From Oscillospiraceae bacterium (GTDB lineage Bacteria > Bacillota > Clostridia > Oscillospirales > Acutalibacteraceae): 64,000 nt of DNA. How positions within the stretch are numbered: the stretch's first letter is position 1; the number at the start of each line of letters is the position of its first letter. The position numbers and the translations under genes are program-made. The notes under the pieces are model-generated. The model saw nothing but the letters and a program-made list of their open reading frames with translations. It was not told the DNA's origin and did not search any database. Of the stretch, positions 1-7,231 are shown one piece after another. The stretch spans positions 24,614 to 88,613 of the forward strand of contig SVOT01000007.1 in the NCBI GenBank assembly GCA_015066225.1. Reading direction: 5' to 3'.

Positions 1-4
1 TATC

Positions 5-135
5 AAAGCTGTTCTTAAGACAGCAGGTGCAAATTTGTTTAATGGTCCTATCCGCCTGCCGAGGAATGCATTTATACTGATATTTTACGTATTGTGTATC
101 TATGCCCTTCTCGCGCCATGCGGGGAGGGTATTAA
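5..135 (+). ncRNA. Ribosomal protein L10 leader
   Basis: This untranslated leader lies directly upstream of rplJ. It carries the two conserved blocks of the Firmicutes L10 leader: GACAGCAGGTGC at 19-30 and GCCTGCCGAGGA at 54-65, whose GCAGG and CCTGC strands can pair. A further 11-bp helix with G-U pairs can form at 104-130. In the known family the L10(L12)4 complex binds this RNA and represses rplJ-rplL. The match is by motif and context; the start of the RNA may lie before the window. Confidence 0.8.
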
Positions 136-189
136 TATTTAACCAAAGAGCAAAAAGGCAATTTATAATTTATTCGGAGGTGAATTAGT

Positions 190-711
190 TTGCCAAGTGC
201 TAAAATTTTAGAAGCTAAAAAAGCAGAAGTTGCTGCAATCGCTGAGAGACTTCAGGGTGCATGTGCAGGTGTCCTCGTTGACTACAAGGGTATCAACGTT
301 GCTGACGACACAGCTCTTCGTAAGGAACTCCGTGAAGCAGGTGTTGAGTACACAGTTACAAAGAACACAATGATTGAGCTTGCTATCAAGGGCACAGAGC
401 TTGAGGGTCTTTCAGACGCTCTTGCCGGTACCACAGCTCTCGCAACATCTAAGGATGATTACGTTGCTGCTGCAAGAATCCTTGCTAAATTTGCTAACAC
501 TCACAAAAACTTCAGCATTAAGACAGGTTTCCTTGATAACGAGGTTATCTCTCTTGAAAAGGTTGACAGCCTTGCAAAGCTTCCTTCAAGAGAAGTATTG
601 CTCGCTACTGTATGCAATGCGTTCAACGCTCCCATTTCTGCGTTCGCTCGTGCAGTTCAGGCTATTGTTGACAAAGGTGGCGAAGCCACAGCAGAAGCAG
701 CAGCTGAATAA
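190..711 (+). CDS. rplJ: 50S ribosomal protein L10
   Basis: L10 forms the base of the ribosomal stalk and anchors the L7/L12 dimers that recruit translation factors. The product is 173 residues, normal for the family, with the N-terminal region MPSAKILEAKKAEVAAIAER and the acidic, Ala-rich C-terminal helix that binds L12. The start is TTG at 190, placed 7 bases after a strong CGGAGGTG ribosome site, and no ATG is positioned better. The gene follows the L10 leader and precedes rplL, the standard order. Regulation is most likely by L10/L12 binding to the leader. Confidence 0.97.
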   Translation: MPSAKILEAKKAEVAAIAERLQGACAGVLVDYKGINVADDTALRKELREAGVEYTVTKNTMIELAIKGTELEGLSDALAGTTALATSKDDYVAAARILAKFANTHKNFSIKTGFLDNEVISLEKVDSLAKLPSREVLLATVCNAFNAPISAFARAVQAIVDKGGEATAEAAAE

Positions 712-785
712 TTGCTGTAACCAATAAGTAATAAAATTTATTAAAATCTAAAGCCTATAAGGCGAAATAATTGGAGGAAAATAAA

Positions 786-1160
786 ATGGCATCTGAAAAG
801 ATTACTGCTATTATTGAAGAATTAAAAGTACTTACAGTTCTCGAGCTCTCCGAACTCGTTCACGCTGTAGAAGAAGAATTCGGCGTATCCGCTGCAGCAG
901 CAGTTGCAGTAGCAGCTCCTGTTGAAGCAGCAGCTGCAGCTGAAGAGAAGACAGAGTTTGACGTTGTTCTTGCAGAAGTTGGCGCAAACAAAATCGCTGT
1001 TATCAAGGTTGTTCGTGAGCTCACAGGTCTTGGCCTTGCAGAAGCAAAAGCTAAGGTTGACGGCGCTCCCGCAACACTCAAAGAAGCTGTTTCTAAAGAC
1101 GATGCAGAAGCTGCAAAAGCTAAGCTCGAAGAAGCAGGCGCAAAAGTTGAAATTAAATAA
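786..1160 (+). CDS. rplL: 50S ribosomal protein L7/L12
   Basis: This is the stalk protein that contacts EF-Tu, EF-G and other factors on the ribosome. The 124-residue product has the N-terminal dimerisation domain ([16 protein letters not shown]), an Ala-rich hinge around residues 40-55, and the C-terminal domain with the [15 protein letters not shown] motif. ATG at 786 is preferred over an in-frame TTG at 771, because the TTGGAGG at 771-777 is the ribosome site. It lies about 75 bp downstream of rplJ in the same operon, which ends at a strong terminator. Confidence 0.97.
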   Translation: MASEKITAIIEELKVLTVLELSELVHAVEEEFGVSAAAAVAVAAPVEAAAAAEEKTEFDVVLAEVGANKIAVIKVVRELTGLGLAEAKAKVDGAPATLKEAVSKDDAEAAKAKLEEAGAKVEIK

Positions 1161-1178
1161 TTTAGTTTTAACAGATTT

Positions 1179-1210
1179 ACTCCTCGGTCAGGTGACCGGG
1201 GAGTTTTTTT
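1179..1210 (+). terminator. Terminator of rplJ-rplL
   Basis: A 12-bp stem (ACTCCTCGGTCA paired with TGACCGGGGAGT) is followed by seven T residues. It lies 19 bp after the rplL stop codon. Confidence 0.93.
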
Positions 1211-1595
1211 AGTGAAGAAGTAACGGTGAACAGTGAAGAAGTATTAGTGGATAGTGAAGATGTATGGTAGGGAAGTATATTAAAAGTCGATACAACGAAG
1301 TCTGAATAAAAAATGTAATAAATAGGTGCTTGTGGTCATATGCTGGTGATAGGTTCGGTCCGGAGATTTTTTGGTGCTGTGCACTCATTGATATCTTTTG
1401 TCGGCTGACGGTTTGTGGGGGAGAGCTTCGTAAACAGGAAGTGGTTCGGTTGCATTTTAACGAATTCTTTTTTTGATTTTTACACCAAGTTACGCAATAT
1501 TCTCGTTAAGTTTTCGTTAAAGTGCGGAATTGTGAACAAAAAATATTGGTGTAATTGTGCAAATCGTCAAAAATAAACAAAAACTAAAAAAGGTG
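1211..1595. repeat. Intergenic stretch with degenerate GTGAA repeats
   Basis: The first 55 bases (about 1212-1265) repeat GTGAAGAAGT/GTGAACAGTGAA-like units that resemble the heptamer repeats elsewhere in this window. No gene with a ribosome site was seen in the rest, which is AT-rich just before the pilin promoter. Confidence 0.45.
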
Positions 1596-1624
1596 TTTAC
1601 AAAAATTGGTGTTTGTGCTATTAT
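1596..1624 (+). promoter_or_regulatory. Promoter of pilin gene 1
   Basis: TTTACA at 1596-1601 and TATTAT at 1619-1624 are separated by 17 bp, a near-consensus sigma-A promoter. Transcription would begin near 1631, giving a leader of about 88 nt. Confidence 0.8.
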
Positions 1625-1645
1625 ATAGCCGTAACAAAGGTACGG

Positions 1646-1667
1646 AACATTCCCGCTTGGGGGTGTT
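1646..1667 (+). other. Leader hairpin of pilin gene 1
   Basis: AACATTCCC and GGGGGTGTT pair over 9 bp (two G-U pairs) around a GCTT loop, inside the 5-prime leader of the pilin mRNA. It is not followed by a T run, so it is not a terminator. It could stabilise the transcript or bind a regulator. Confidence 0.5.
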
Positions 1668-1718
1668 GGCCGGCTTTGAATACATTATAATTTTTTATTT
1701 AGAAGGAGTTGTTCGTAA

Positions 1719-2168
1719 ATGTTTAAATTTATGAAGAGCAAAAAGGGTTTCACCCTCGTTGAATTGATGATCGTTGTTGTTATCATGGCTATCCTCGTTG
1801 CAGTTGCAGTTCCGATTTACTCAGCTGTTACAAAGAATGCAAGAACAAAAACTTGCCTTGCTAACCAGAGAGAAATCCAGTCTCAGTTCAACAACAACCA
1901 GATGAGCGGTATCCTTACACTCGCTGCAGGCGACAAGTACACACTCACAACAAACAGTGAAGGTGACGGCGGCGATTGGGCTTCAGTAGCTGGTAACGAT
2001 GAAACAGCAGTTATCGCTGAACTCTTCCAGGAAGTTCCTTACTGCCCCGTTGAAGGCAACGTTATTGAAGTTACTATCACAAAAGCTAACCTTTCCGGTA
2101 GCGAAACAGAGAGCTTCAAGATCGACACAAAATGTGTTGGTGACGAAGAAAGCCACAACGCTGACTAA
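1719..2168 (+). CDS. Type IV pilin-like protein 1
   Basis: A 149-residue class III prepilin. The leader MFKFMKSKKG ends in Gly, followed by Phe and Glu at mature position 5 (FTLVELMIVVVIMAILVAVA), the prepilin-peptidase site and the hydrophobic stem helix. The globular part has Cys residues in KTCLANQ, PYCPVEG and TKCVGDE, likely disulphide partners. The ribosome site AGAAGGAG precedes ATG 1719. The first 48 residues are nearly identical to the next gene while the C-terminal half differs, which suggests duplication and diversification of the exposed surface. No pilus motor or prepilin peptidase gene lies in the window. Whether it is a major pilin or a pseudopilin cannot be told. Confidence 0.9.
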   Translation: MFKFMKSKKGFTLVELMIVVVIMAILVAVAVPIYSAVTKNARTKTCLANQREIQSQFNNNQMSGILTLAAGDKYTLTTNSEGDGGDWASVAGNDETAVIAELFQEVPYCPVEGNVIEVTITKANLSGSETESFKIDTKCVGDEESHNAD

Positions 2169-2192
2169 TATTTAGTTAATTGTTAACAATGA

Positions 2193-2220
2193 CCCTCGGA
2201 GTAATCCGAGGGTTTTTTGT
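2193..2220 (+). terminator. Terminator after pilin gene 1
   Basis: CCCTCGGA and TCCGAGGG form the stem, followed by TTTTTT. Pilin 1 is therefore its own transcription unit. Confidence 0.93.
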
Positions 2221-2253
2221 TTATATTGATGTTATAAAAATAGTGTATTTCTA

Positions 2254-2282
2254 TTTACAAAAACGGATAAATGTGGTAATAT
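2254..2282 (+). promoter_or_regulatory. Promoter of pilin gene 2
   Basis: TTTACA at 2254-2259 and TAATAT at 2277-2282 with a 17-bp spacer. The -35 box and spacing match the promoter of pilin gene 1. Confidence 0.75.
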
Positions 2283-2332
2283 TGGTTCGGGAATAAAACG
2301 TAACTTTAAATAAATATGGAGAGGCGTTAAAA

Positions 2333-2785
2333 ATGTTTAAATTATTAAAATCCCGCAAGGGCTTTACCCTCGTTGAGCTTATGATTGTTGTTGTTATTAT
2401 GGCTATCCTTGTTGCGGTTGCTGTACCCATTTATTCGGCAGTTACATCTAATGCAAGAAAAAAGACTTGTCTCGGCAACCAGCGTGAGATTCAGTCGCAG
2501 CTCAGCAATGCTGAAATGGGTGGCGTGTTTAAGCTCAAAACAGGTGACGTTTACACAATTACCACAAACGACGAAGCAGAAAACGGTGAGTGGACTACCA
2601 GCACAGGTGCCACACTCGATTCCGACACATTGGATAGCCTTTTCCAGGAGCCTCCGTTCTGCCCTGTTGCCGGCAACACAATTGTTGTCACTATCACCGA
2701 AACTGATTTCGGTGTTGATGAAGAAGGTTACAAAATTTCTACTGTTTGTAACAAAGATGGTTCAAAGGAAGTTCACGGTTCATAA
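2333..2785 (+). CDS. Type IV pilin-like protein 2
   Basis: A 150-residue prepilin paralogous to the preceding gene. The leader MFKLLKSRKG is cut before FTLVELMIVVV, and the stem helix is the same residue for residue. The conserved Cys triplet (KTCLGNQ, PFCPVAG, TVCNKDG) sits at matching positions, so both share one fold. The ribosome site is GGAGAGG before ATG 2333. It has its own promoter and terminator, so its dosage can differ from pilin 1. Mature domains are divergent and acidic. The exact role (fibre subunit or minor pilin) is unknown. Confidence 0.9.
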   Translation: MFKLLKSRKGFTLVELMIVVVIMAILVAVAVPIYSAVTSNARKKTCLGNQREIQSQLSNAEMGGVFKLKTGDVYTITTNDEAENGEWTTSTGATLDSDTLDSLFQEPPFCPVAGNTIVVTITETDFGVDEEGYKISTVCNKDGSKEVHGS

Positions 2786-2795
2786 AATGTTATTT

Positions 2796-2828
2796 AAACT
2801 CCCGGTGTATTCCGGGAGTTTCTTTTTA
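2796..2828 (+). terminator. Terminator after pilin gene 2
   Basis: AACTCCCGG and CCGGGAGTT pair around TGTATT and are followed by a T-rich tail (TCTTTTTATT). Confidence 0.88.
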
Positions 2829-2848
2829 TTCCCTGTTGTTTGTTGTTA

Positions 2849-2877
2849 TTGATTTTAATAAAGTAGTGTGTTATAAT
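2849..2877 (+). promoter_or_regulatory. Promoter of the pilin 3 operon
   Basis: TTGATT at 2849-2854 and consensus TATAAT at 2872-2877 with a 17-bp spacer, about 30 bp before the next ATG. Confidence 0.75.
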
Positions 2878-2906
2878 CATCATATATGTAATGAGGTGAT
2901 GTTGCA

Positions 2907-3503
2907 ATGTATAGATTTTTAACTTCAAAAAAAGGCTACACCTTCGTTGAGGTTCTTATAGTTGTTCTTGTGTTGGGTATTCTTGTTGCAGTAGGTGTGC
3001 CGATATTCACAGGTGGCATTAAAATGCAGAAGGTGAAGGATTGTAATAACCAGAAGGTTGTTATTAAAAGCACTTTCCAGGAAGCAATGACCGGTATGAT
3101 GGACAATGGCAAAAGTCAGCCTAAAATTTATTTTAATAAAATTCAGGCAGACCATAAAACGACCTATCCCGGCGACGGTAAAACAGGCAATAATGATGAT
3201 GCATACGTTGGAAAAGAGTGCTTTGTTCTTATAGAAGATCAGCAGATTCCCGGCAAGCTTGCCTTCACACTCGGCGACCTCAGAGGAGGCTACCGTGATG
3301 TTAACGTTGCGCCCGAATATAATGATGGTTGCCAATACGGAACATTCCTTAAAAAGAAAAAACTTAAAGATGTTAAGTTTTACAGTTACCTTGCCAACTA
3401 TGAAATCCCCGTATGCCCCTTTGAGGATGATGAACACGATTACTATTACTATATTTTCGAGGACGGAACAGTTCTTTGTTCTTGCCCCGATTGTAACGAC
3501 TGA
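2907..3503 (+). CDS. Type IV pilin-like protein 3
   Basis: A 198-residue prepilin with leader MYRFLTSKKG cut before YTFVEVLIVVLVLGILVAVG, keeping Glu at mature position 5. It is longer than the two upstream pilins and unlike them after the stem helix. Its C-terminal half is rich in Asp, Tyr and Cys and ends in LCSCPDCND, a possible metal-binding or disulphide-rich tail. The ribosome site is GAGGTGATG with ATG at 2907. It starts an apparent operon: the next gene begins 12 bp downstream with no terminator. It may be a minor or tip pilin. Confidence 0.87.
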   Translation: MYRFLTSKKGYTFVEVLIVVLVLGILVAVGVPIFTGGIKMQKVKDCNNQKVVIKSTFQEAMTGMMDNGKSQPKIYFNKIQADHKTTYPGDGKTGNNDDAYVGKECFVLIEDQQIPGKLAFTLGDLRGGYRDVNVAPEYNDGCQYGTFLKKKKLKDVKFYSYLANYEIPVCPFEDDEHDYYYYIFEDGTVLCSCPDCND

Positions 3504-3515
3504 TGAGATGTTAAT

Positions 3516-3779
3516 ATGAGAATTAATGAAAATTTTATTTATAAAATAATTGCAGGTCAGCCGGTTGTTGTGCCGGTTGGTGAGGCGTCAAAAAAGCTTA
3601 ACGGAATAATTTCGCTTAACGGTCCCGCCGAGGTTATCTGGAAATGTCTTGAAAAGGGCATGGAATATGATGATATCGTTTCTGCGGTTAAGGCGGAGTA
3701 TGATGCCGAAACAGAGGTTATAAAAAGCGACTTGGATAAATTCCTCGCTAAGCTGAAAGCCTACGGCATTGTTGAGTGA
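3516..3779 (+). CDS. PqqD-like RiPP recognition element protein
   Basis: An 87-residue protein resembling the PqqD family: an N-terminal segment with VVPVGEASKKLNGIISLN, then NGPAEVIWKCLEKGMEYDDIV, then a helical C-terminus (KSDLDKFLAKLKAYGIVE). In known systems PqqD-type domains bind the leader of a ribosomally made peptide and present it to a modifying enzyme. No radical SAM enzyme or short peptide precursor is visible nearby; the neighbours are pilin 3 (12 bp upstream) and an HPr-kinase-like gene (10 bp downstream). The ribosome site is weak, so translational coupling to pilin 3 is likely. A role in pilin processing is inference only. Confidence 0.75.
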   Translation: MRINENFIYKIIAGQPVVVPVGEASKKLNGIISLNGPAEVIWKCLEKGMEYDDIVSAVKAEYDAETEVIKSDLDKFLAKLKAYGIVE

Positions 3780-3788
3780 GGTTGCATT

Positions 3789-4481
3789 TTGAAACTTAAA
3801 GTAGCAGATTTAACAGTAGACATCAATATAAAAAACGATTTGCTTTTGTCGCGTGTTGAACCGTATTTGTATAGCGGTGATGATGAGGCTGATATTGTTT
3901 TTACCGTCAGTGAAAAATACTATGAGGACAGGCAAAAGGAATCACCCCACCTCACTCTCGGTGAGTGCGAGTATCTTTGGAGCGGTGGCTTTTTCTATGA
4001 GCAGCTGGCAAAATATAACGGCTTGATGCTGCACGCTTCCTGCGTTGAATACGGTGGCAAGGCGTATTTGTTTTCTGCTCGCTCGGGTACGGGTAAATCC
4101 ACACATACGCATCTATGGTTAAAATATTTGCCCGGCTCAAGAATAATAAACGACGATAAGCCTGCCATAAGGCTTGTTGACGGTGTTTTTTATGCTTACG
4201 GAACTCCCTGGAGCGGTAAAACAGACGAAAGCATAAATATCGGTGTGCCTATTGCAGGTATATGCTTTCTTTCGAGGGGATCTGAAAATAAAATAAAAAG
4301 AATCCCCGGGATAAAGGCTTTGAAGCAGTTCCTTGATCAGACTGTTCGCCCTTATGACAAAACACTTATGGATGATATGCTTGAAACTCTGAACCTTGTT
4401 CTGACCAATATTCCTATTTATGAAATGGAATGCGATATGTCGGAGGAGGCTGTTCAGACAGCTTTCAACGGTATGAAATAA
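3789..4481 (+). CDS. HPr-kinase/PEPCK-like P-loop protein
   Basis: A 230-residue protein with a Walker A loop SARSGTGKSTHTHLW at about residues 96-110, preceded by LHASCVEYGGKAYLF, and an acidic NDDKPAIR motif at about 121-128. This arrangement is that of HPr-kinase-like ATPases found beside PqqD proteins in peptide-modification and SynChlorMet-type clusters. It is not the housekeeping HPr kinase, which is longer and has a different N-terminus. The start is TTG at 3789 after GTGAGG. The substrate is unknown; candidates are the upstream pilins or an unlinked peptide. Confidence 0.7.
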   Translation: MKLKVADLTVDINIKNDLLLSRVEPYLYSGDDEADIVFTVSEKYYEDRQKESPHLTLGECEYLWSGGFFYEQLAKYNGLMLHASCVEYGGKAYLFSARSGTGKSTHTHLWLKYLPGSRIINDDKPAIRLVDGVFYAYGTPWSGKTDESINIGVPIAGICFLSRGSENKIKRIPGIKALKQFLDQTVRPYDKTLMDDMLETLNLVLTNIPIYEMECDMSEEAVQTAFNGMK

Positions 4482-4502
4482 ATCACTAAGGAGTAATTTT
4501 AA

Positions 4503-5618
4503 ATGGCAAAAGAAAAAAAGAGTAACAAAAAAGGTAAGAAAATTCTTCTTGCGGTTCTTTGCTTTCTTCTTGTTGGTTGCATAGTTCTTTTTGCGGTTGG
4601 CTACAACTGGTGGAAGGGCATAAAAGAAGCACCACCTGACGTTGTAGACACAATGGTATATGACTTTGACGACGAAACTCAGCCCGAGATTTTGGCTGAT
4701 GACCCCGAATTTGATGAGATATTTGAGGGTGACGCAACGGGATTCAAAGAAAGCATTAAAAAATGGGCAACAAACGACAGCGATATTATGTACAGTTCAA
4801 ATGTTATAAATGTTCTTTGTATCGGTGTTGACACCAGAAATAAAAACACTATTTCCGGTCTTACAGACTCAATGATTTTGATGTCAGTTAATACTGAAAA
4901 GGGTACAATAACAATGACATCAATTATGCGTGACAGCTTCGCATACCTTGAGTCACCAAGCGGTGAAGGTTCGTTTAACAAAATCAACTCTGCATTCCCC
5001 TTTTACGGAATTGATAACCTTATAAATACAATTCAAAGTCATTTTAAAGTTAGAATTGACGGTTACGCAATGATTAACTTTGCGTTCTTTAAAGCGGTTA
5101 TTGATAAGTTGGGCGGTGTTACTGTTCCGGTTCAGCAATACGAGGCTGATTATATTAATAAATGCTATGGCTTCTCTGTTGAAGCGGGCTCGGCAGTAAC
5201 GCTCAATGGTGATGAGGCTCTCGGCTTCTGCCGTAGCCGTAAGTGCGACTCTGACGGTGACGTTAGCAGAACAAGGCGCCAAAGGCAGGTTATGACGGGT
5301 CTTTTGCAGAAGGCTGCTACAATCAAAACCACCGAGATAATGGGTTATATCAAAACCTTTATGCCGTATCTGGAGACAAGCTACACTGAGGCTGAGGTTG
5401 CTTCTCTTGCGACAAAGGCGGTTATCGGCGGCTGGGCTAACTTCTCTGTCAACCAGGTTCTTATGCCCGATGAAAGCTCGCGAGAGGCTCATTCCGGCTC
5501 CGTTTGGTATTGGGCGGTTGATTACCCCCTGGCGGCTAAAAATCTTCAGGAAGCTATCTATGGCAAATCTATTATAACCCTTGAAGAAGACAGAGTTTCG
5601 CCCCTTGATTTGAATTAA
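4503..5618 (+). CDS. LytR-CpsA-Psr (LCP) family wall-glycopolymer ligase
   Basis: A 371-residue membrane-anchored extracytoplasmic protein. It has a Lys-rich cytoplasmic N-terminus, one membrane helix at about residues 13-34, then the LCP domain from about residue 96 (NVLCIGVDTRNKNTISGLTDS, TSIMRDSFAYL, NKINSAFPFYGIDN) with the Asp and Arg residues that bind the lipid-linked substrate (GFCRSRKCDSDGDVSRTRRQ). LCP enzymes transfer wall polymers or glycans from undecaprenyl phosphate to peptidoglycan or proteins. AAGGAG precedes ATG 4503. It is the last gene of the pilin 3 operon, so a link to anchoring or glycosylation of surface pilins is possible but unproven. Confidence 0.9.
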   Translation: MAKEKKSNKKGKKILLAVLCFLLVGCIVLFAVGYNWWKGIKEAPPDVVDTMVYDFDDETQPEILADDPEFDEIFEGDATGFKESIKKWATNDSDIMYSSNVINVLCIGVDTRNKNTISGLTDSMILMSVNTEKGTITMTSIMRDSFAYLESPSGEGSFNKINSAFPFYGIDNLINTIQSHFKVRIDGYAMINFAFFKAVIDKLGGVTVPVQQYEADYINKCYGFSVEAGSAVTLNGDEALGFCRSRKCDSDGDVSRTRRQRQVMTGLLQKAATIKTTEIMGYIKTFMPYLETSYTEAEVASLATKAVIGGWANFSVNQVLMPDESSREAHSGSVWYWAVDYPLAAKNLQEAIYGKSIITLEEDRVSPLDLN

Positions 5619-5623
5619 AAAAC

Positions 5624-5652
5624 AACCCCGAAGCGTTTACGCTTCGGGGTTT
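5624..5652. terminator. Bidirectional terminator
   Basis: CCCCGAAGCG and CGCTTCGGGG form a perfect 10-bp stem with a TTTA loop. T runs on either side on opposite strands serve the LCP gene and the convergent oxidoreductase gene. Confidence 0.92.
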
Positions 5653-5665
5653 GCTGTTGTAAAAA

Positions 5666-6814
5666 TTAATACTCGGGAATCTGAATTTCAACTTCTCTGC
5701 CAAGGTCGGATGAACGAGCGATACCGTCAATAATAGCCTGGTTGTAAATAATCTGGCTTGAGGGTACGGGTGAGGGAAGGTTGAATTCAATAGCATCGAT
5801 AAAGGAACGAATCTTTTTGTCGAAGTTGTCGCCGTCGTTGGTGCACTCCGGGATAACAGTTTCAACACATTCGCCTGCGATGTTGTGGTAAATTGTCATA
5901 GGACCGCCTATTGAACCGTTCCAGCATTCTGTTGAAGGAATTCTCAGACCGCCTTCTGTACCCATAATGATTGTATCACCGGGAGTGTCGCAATGCATTG
6001 CCCATGCAATACGGAAATCAAGAACAATGTCGCCCTCCAGACGAACGTATGCAGCAGCAAAGTCATCAACACCGAAAACCTCTGTGTATTCAGGCTTCTG
6101 AAGATATTCGGGCTTTTTACCGAATATGCCTGCCTTGAAGCCGGTTACTGTGAGGGGCTTCGGATAACCGATTGCGTTGAGAACCATATCAAGAGAATAG
6201 CAGCCGATGTCACCAAGTGCACCGAGACCCGCTGTGTCTTCCTGGATGAATGATGTGCCGAAGGGTGTGGGGATACCCATTCTTCTGCCGCCACCGGTCT
6301 GGATGTAATAAATCTTGCCGAGAACTCCGCTTTCACAGATTTTCTTGACCATTTTCATATTTTCGTCAAAACGGGGCTGGAAGCCGATTGAAAGAATTTT
6401 GCCACTGCGTTTTTCTGCCTTGCAGATTTCAACTGCTTCTTCAAGAGTAACACACATGGGTTTTTCAAGAAGAACGTGAACGCCGTGGTCGAGTGCATAG
6501 ATTGCACAGGGAGCGTGCTGACGGTTATATGTACAGATTGAAACAGCGTCAAGATCTTTTTCGTTATCGATAAGCTCTTTGTCGCTGAGGTAGAAGTTAG
6601 CGTTTTCAACGCCGTTTTGTTTTGCAAAGGCTTCTGCTTTGCCGGGAACAAGGTCAGCAAAGGCAACAACCTCTACGTCTTCACATTTAAGGTAGCTCTG
6701 AAGATGAGCTTCTGCAATCCAGCCGCAACCGATGATGCCGACTTTGATTTTTTTACCAGTGTAGACTTTTTCTTCTGTTTGCTTTTCTTTGAAAGCGTCA
6801 AGAATGTTTGACAT
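5666..6814 (-). CDS. Gfo/Idh/MocA-family NAD(P)-dependent oxidoreductase
   Basis: A 382-residue cytoplasmic dehydrogenase. The N-terminal Rossmann fold contains KVGIIGCGWIAEAHLQSYLK at about residues 24-43. The family EKP motif appears in VLLEKPMCVTLEEA, and the catalytic-domain GALGDIGCYSLDM supplies the usual His/Tyr-type active site. These enzymes oxidise or reduce sugars, inositols and related polyols. The exact substrate cannot be read from sequence. The first 20 residues form an extension before the fold. A good ribosome site (ACGGAGGT) precedes the start. It is a single gene, convergent with the LCP gene. Confidence 0.9.
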   Translation of the reverse strand: MSNILDAFKEKQTEEKVYTGKKIKVGIIGCGWIAEAHLQSYLKCEDVEVVAFADLVPGKAEAFAKQNGVENANFYLSDKELIDNEKDLDAVSICTYNRQHAPCAIYALDHGVHVLLEKPMCVTLEEAVEICKAEKRSGKILSIGFQPRFDENMKMVKKICESGVLGKIYYIQTGGGRRMGIPTPFGTSFIQEDTAGLGALGDIGCYSLDMVLNAIGYPKPLTVTGFKAGIFGKKPEYLQKPEYTEVFGVDDFAAAYVRLEGDIVLDFRIAWAMHCDTPGDTIIMGTEGGLRIPSTECWNGSIGGPMTIYHNIAGECVETVIPECTNDGDNFDKKIRSFIDAIEFNLPSPVPSSQIIYNQAIIDGIARSSDLGREVEIQIPEY

Positions 6815-7028
6815 AATATACCTCCGTTTTCGCTGAAGCGATAATACAAATATAGATTATCACAATAAAATCAATCTTTCAATAAAAGATTACCTAGTTT
6901 TTGTACTTTGGCATAGTTGACAAATTGAGAGGTAATGGTGTGGTGATTTTGACGAAAGGGAAATAATTTGTTGAAAAAATATTAATTAAAAAGCTGATTG
7001 TTTACAATTTATTCACACTTTCACCACA
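6815..7028. other. Intergenic stretch without a gene
   Basis: AT-rich DNA between two divergent genes. No supported reading frame or strong fold was seen before the promoter at 7029. Confidence 0.5.
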
Positions 7029-7057
7029 TTGTAACAACACATTCGGGTTATTATAAA
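7029..7057 (+). promoter_or_regulatory. Promoter of the GH110-like gene
   Basis: TTGTAA at 7029-7034 and TATAAA at 7052-7057 with a 17-bp spacer. A second candidate (TTGCTT at 7184-7189, TATTAT at 7207-7212, 17-bp spacer) lies next to the gene. Confidence 0.55.
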
Positions 7058-7099
7058 GATGCCAATACGATACGCAGGAAGACGAAATTCTTCTTCGTT

Positions 7100-7140
7100 C
7101 AAGAAAAGACCATCGCGGGAAAAGCGGTGGTCTTTTCTTG
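7100..7140 (+). other. Long perfect hairpin in the 5-prime leader
   Basis: CAAGAAAAGACCATCGC pairs with GCGGTGGTCTTTTCTTG over 17 bp (one G-U pair) around a GGGAAAA loop. The 3-prime arm itself is T-rich (TCTTTTCTT), so it might act as an attenuator between the two candidate promoters. Confidence 0.6.
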
Positions 7141-7231
7141 TGCTCCAAAACAAATATATAATACAATTTTAATAATATGTTTATTGCTTTTTTGTGGTGG
7201 CTATTGTATTATATAACAGGAGGTGAGAGCG

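Noticed and set aside
374..727. Open frame inside rplJ in another frame
   Set aside because: It overlaps rplJ fully, has no ribosome site, and its Leu/Ser-rich product is what an out-of-frame reading gives.
2925..3437. 170-codon antisense frame over pilin gene 3
   Set aside because: No ribosome site, full overlap with a well-supported gene, and a low-complexity product.
6998..7216. Plus-strand frame across the promoter and hairpin before the GH110-like gene
   Set aside because: It starts in AT-rich DNA without a ribosome site and runs through the long hairpin and promoter boxes.
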